From the NCBI RefSeq assembly GCF_018863415.1, contig NZ_JAHKSN010000001.1:248001-312000 (forward strand): a stretch of DNA of 64,000 nt. The letters run 5' to 3'. Below are positions 63,468 through 64,000 of the stretch, piece by piece. Origin of the DNA: Deinococcus aestuarii. GTDB taxonomy: Bacteria > Deinococcota > Deinococci > Deinococcales > Deinococcaceae. Under the pieces are notes generated by a model. The model did no database searches. It had not been told where the DNA came from and saw only the letters and a list, made by a program, of their open reading frames with translations. Every line of letters starts with the position of its first letter. Position 1 is the first letter of the stretch. Both the position numbers and the translations under genes were made by a program.

Positions 63468-64000
63468 TTACAGAATGTCGTCGCGGATGCAGGCCTTGAA
63501 GTGGCCCGGCGCGACCTCACGCAGCTCGGGCACGACCTTGGAGCACTCGTCCACCGCGTAGCGGCAGCGGGTGCGGAACACGCAGCCACTGGGCGGGTTG
63601 ATCGGGCTGGGGATGTCGCCCTCCAGAATGATCCGCTGGCGCTTGACGGTGGGGTCGGGCACCGGGGCGGCCGAGAGCAGCGCCTCGGTATAGGGATGCT
63701 TGGGGTTGCGGTTCAGCTCGCGGCTGGGCGCGATCTCCATCACCCGGCCCAGGTACATCACGATGATCCGGTCGCAGATGTACTCCACCACCGCGAGGTC
63801 GTGCGCGATAAACAGCACCGTCAGGCCCAGCTCCTCCTGAAGGTCCTGAAGGAGGTTGACGACCTGCGCCTGGATCGACACGTCCAGCGCCGAGACCGGC
63901 TCGTCCGCCACGATGAACGACGGATTGACCGCGAGCGCCCGGGCGATCCCGATGCGCTGGCGCTGCCCGCCCGAGAATTCGTGCGGATAGCGCCGCATGT
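63468..64000 (-). CDS. Oligopeptide/dipeptide ABC transporter ATPase (partial)
   Basis: C-terminal 176 residues of an ABC ATPase whose start lies beyond the right edge. The signature [14 protein letters not shown], Walker [13 protein letters not shown] and the switch His in [10 protein letters not shown] are seen. After it come [12 protein letters not shown] and the [16 protein letters not shown] cysteine block of the oligopeptide family C-terminal domain (DppF/OppF type). It would power import of peptides. Further transporter genes are expected to the right. Confidence 0.93.
   Translation of the reverse strand, partial: MRRYPHEFSGGQRQRIGIARALAVNPSFIVADEPVSALDVSIQAQVVNLLQDLQEELGLTVLFIAHDLAVVEYICDRIIVMYLGRVMEIAPSRELNRNPKHPYTEALLSAAPVPDPTVKRQRIILEGDIPSPINPPSGCVFRTRCRYAVDECSKVVPELREVAPGHFKACIRDDIL

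Overview
The window is chromosomal DNA of a Deinococcus-type bacterium, though the species cannot be named from this sequence. Four things point to the genus: very high GC; two 17-bp palindromes of the radiation/desiccation response motif (RDRM) type, in front of gyrA (5735-5751) and uvrD (42148-42164); a DdrI-like CRP/FNR regulator; and the recurring arrangement TANNNT, 5-8 nt, then ATG or GTG, which fits the leaderless mRNAs known to be common in Deinococcus. Almost everything is housekeeping or conserved accessory DNA. The one clearly foreign segment is an AT-rich island at about 55800-57170.

Layout. 1-3105: trpBA and gluQRS, leftward. 3135-5491: small unknowns, a PIG-L deacetylase and three overlapping roadblock-like genes. 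5735-9279: RDRM, gyrA and the CRP/FNR gene. 9368-17246: two unrelated ferredoxin-NADP reductases, a HAD-like protein, a PlsY/acyl-ACP-reductase fusion, a phospholipase D-like protein, a DinB protein and ispH. 17362-25536: gamma-carbonic anhydrase, Nudix, cold shock, DUF898/M48 pair, DUF99, a transsulfuration-type PLP enzyme, GNAT and nitroreductase. 25650-29845: a FadF-like Fe-S oxidoreductase with an unusual repeat tail, then a broken PHP phosphatase. 29970-38825: a Thr/Gly-rich secreted protein, a MoxR/DUF2201 pair, NudC, a phosphoesterase, an LRV-repeat protein and a Nudix hydrolase. 38829-45525: uvrD interrupted by an intein, a CDF transporter, DUF1540, an unknown and an XpaC-like protein. 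45672-55772: typA, GNAT, methylmalonyl-CoA mutase, glgC, miaA, a small Hsp, tRNA-Val, an amidase and pheA. 55834-57036: the AT-rich island. 57268-61977: a SAM (S-box) riboswitch followed by metH-metF. 62051-64000: a DUF4139 protein and the end of an oligopeptide ABC ATPase.

How genes work together. metH and metF overlap by 4 nt and sit behind one riboswitch, so methionine regeneration from methyl-tetrahydrofolate is probably switched by S-adenosylmethionine. trpB-trpA overlap by 4 nt and are preceded by a 25-bp dyad. gyrA and uvrD probably belong to the DNA-damage regulon through their RDRMs. The mutase gene carries a TetR-type operator at its transcription start. Convergent gene ends commonly have strong hairpin terminators, some set inside short dispersed repeats.

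The strongest leads are the PlsY/acyl-ACP-reductase fusion (possible fatty-aldehyde source for Deinococcus alkylamine lipids), the UvrD intein with a GIY-YIG-like insert instead of a recognisable LAGLIDADG domain, the AT-rich two-gene island, the eight-fold W-x-P-K tail on the Fe-S protein, and tiny leaderless reading frames overlapping the starts of ispH and another reductase. All calls come from reading the sequence; no database search was possible.
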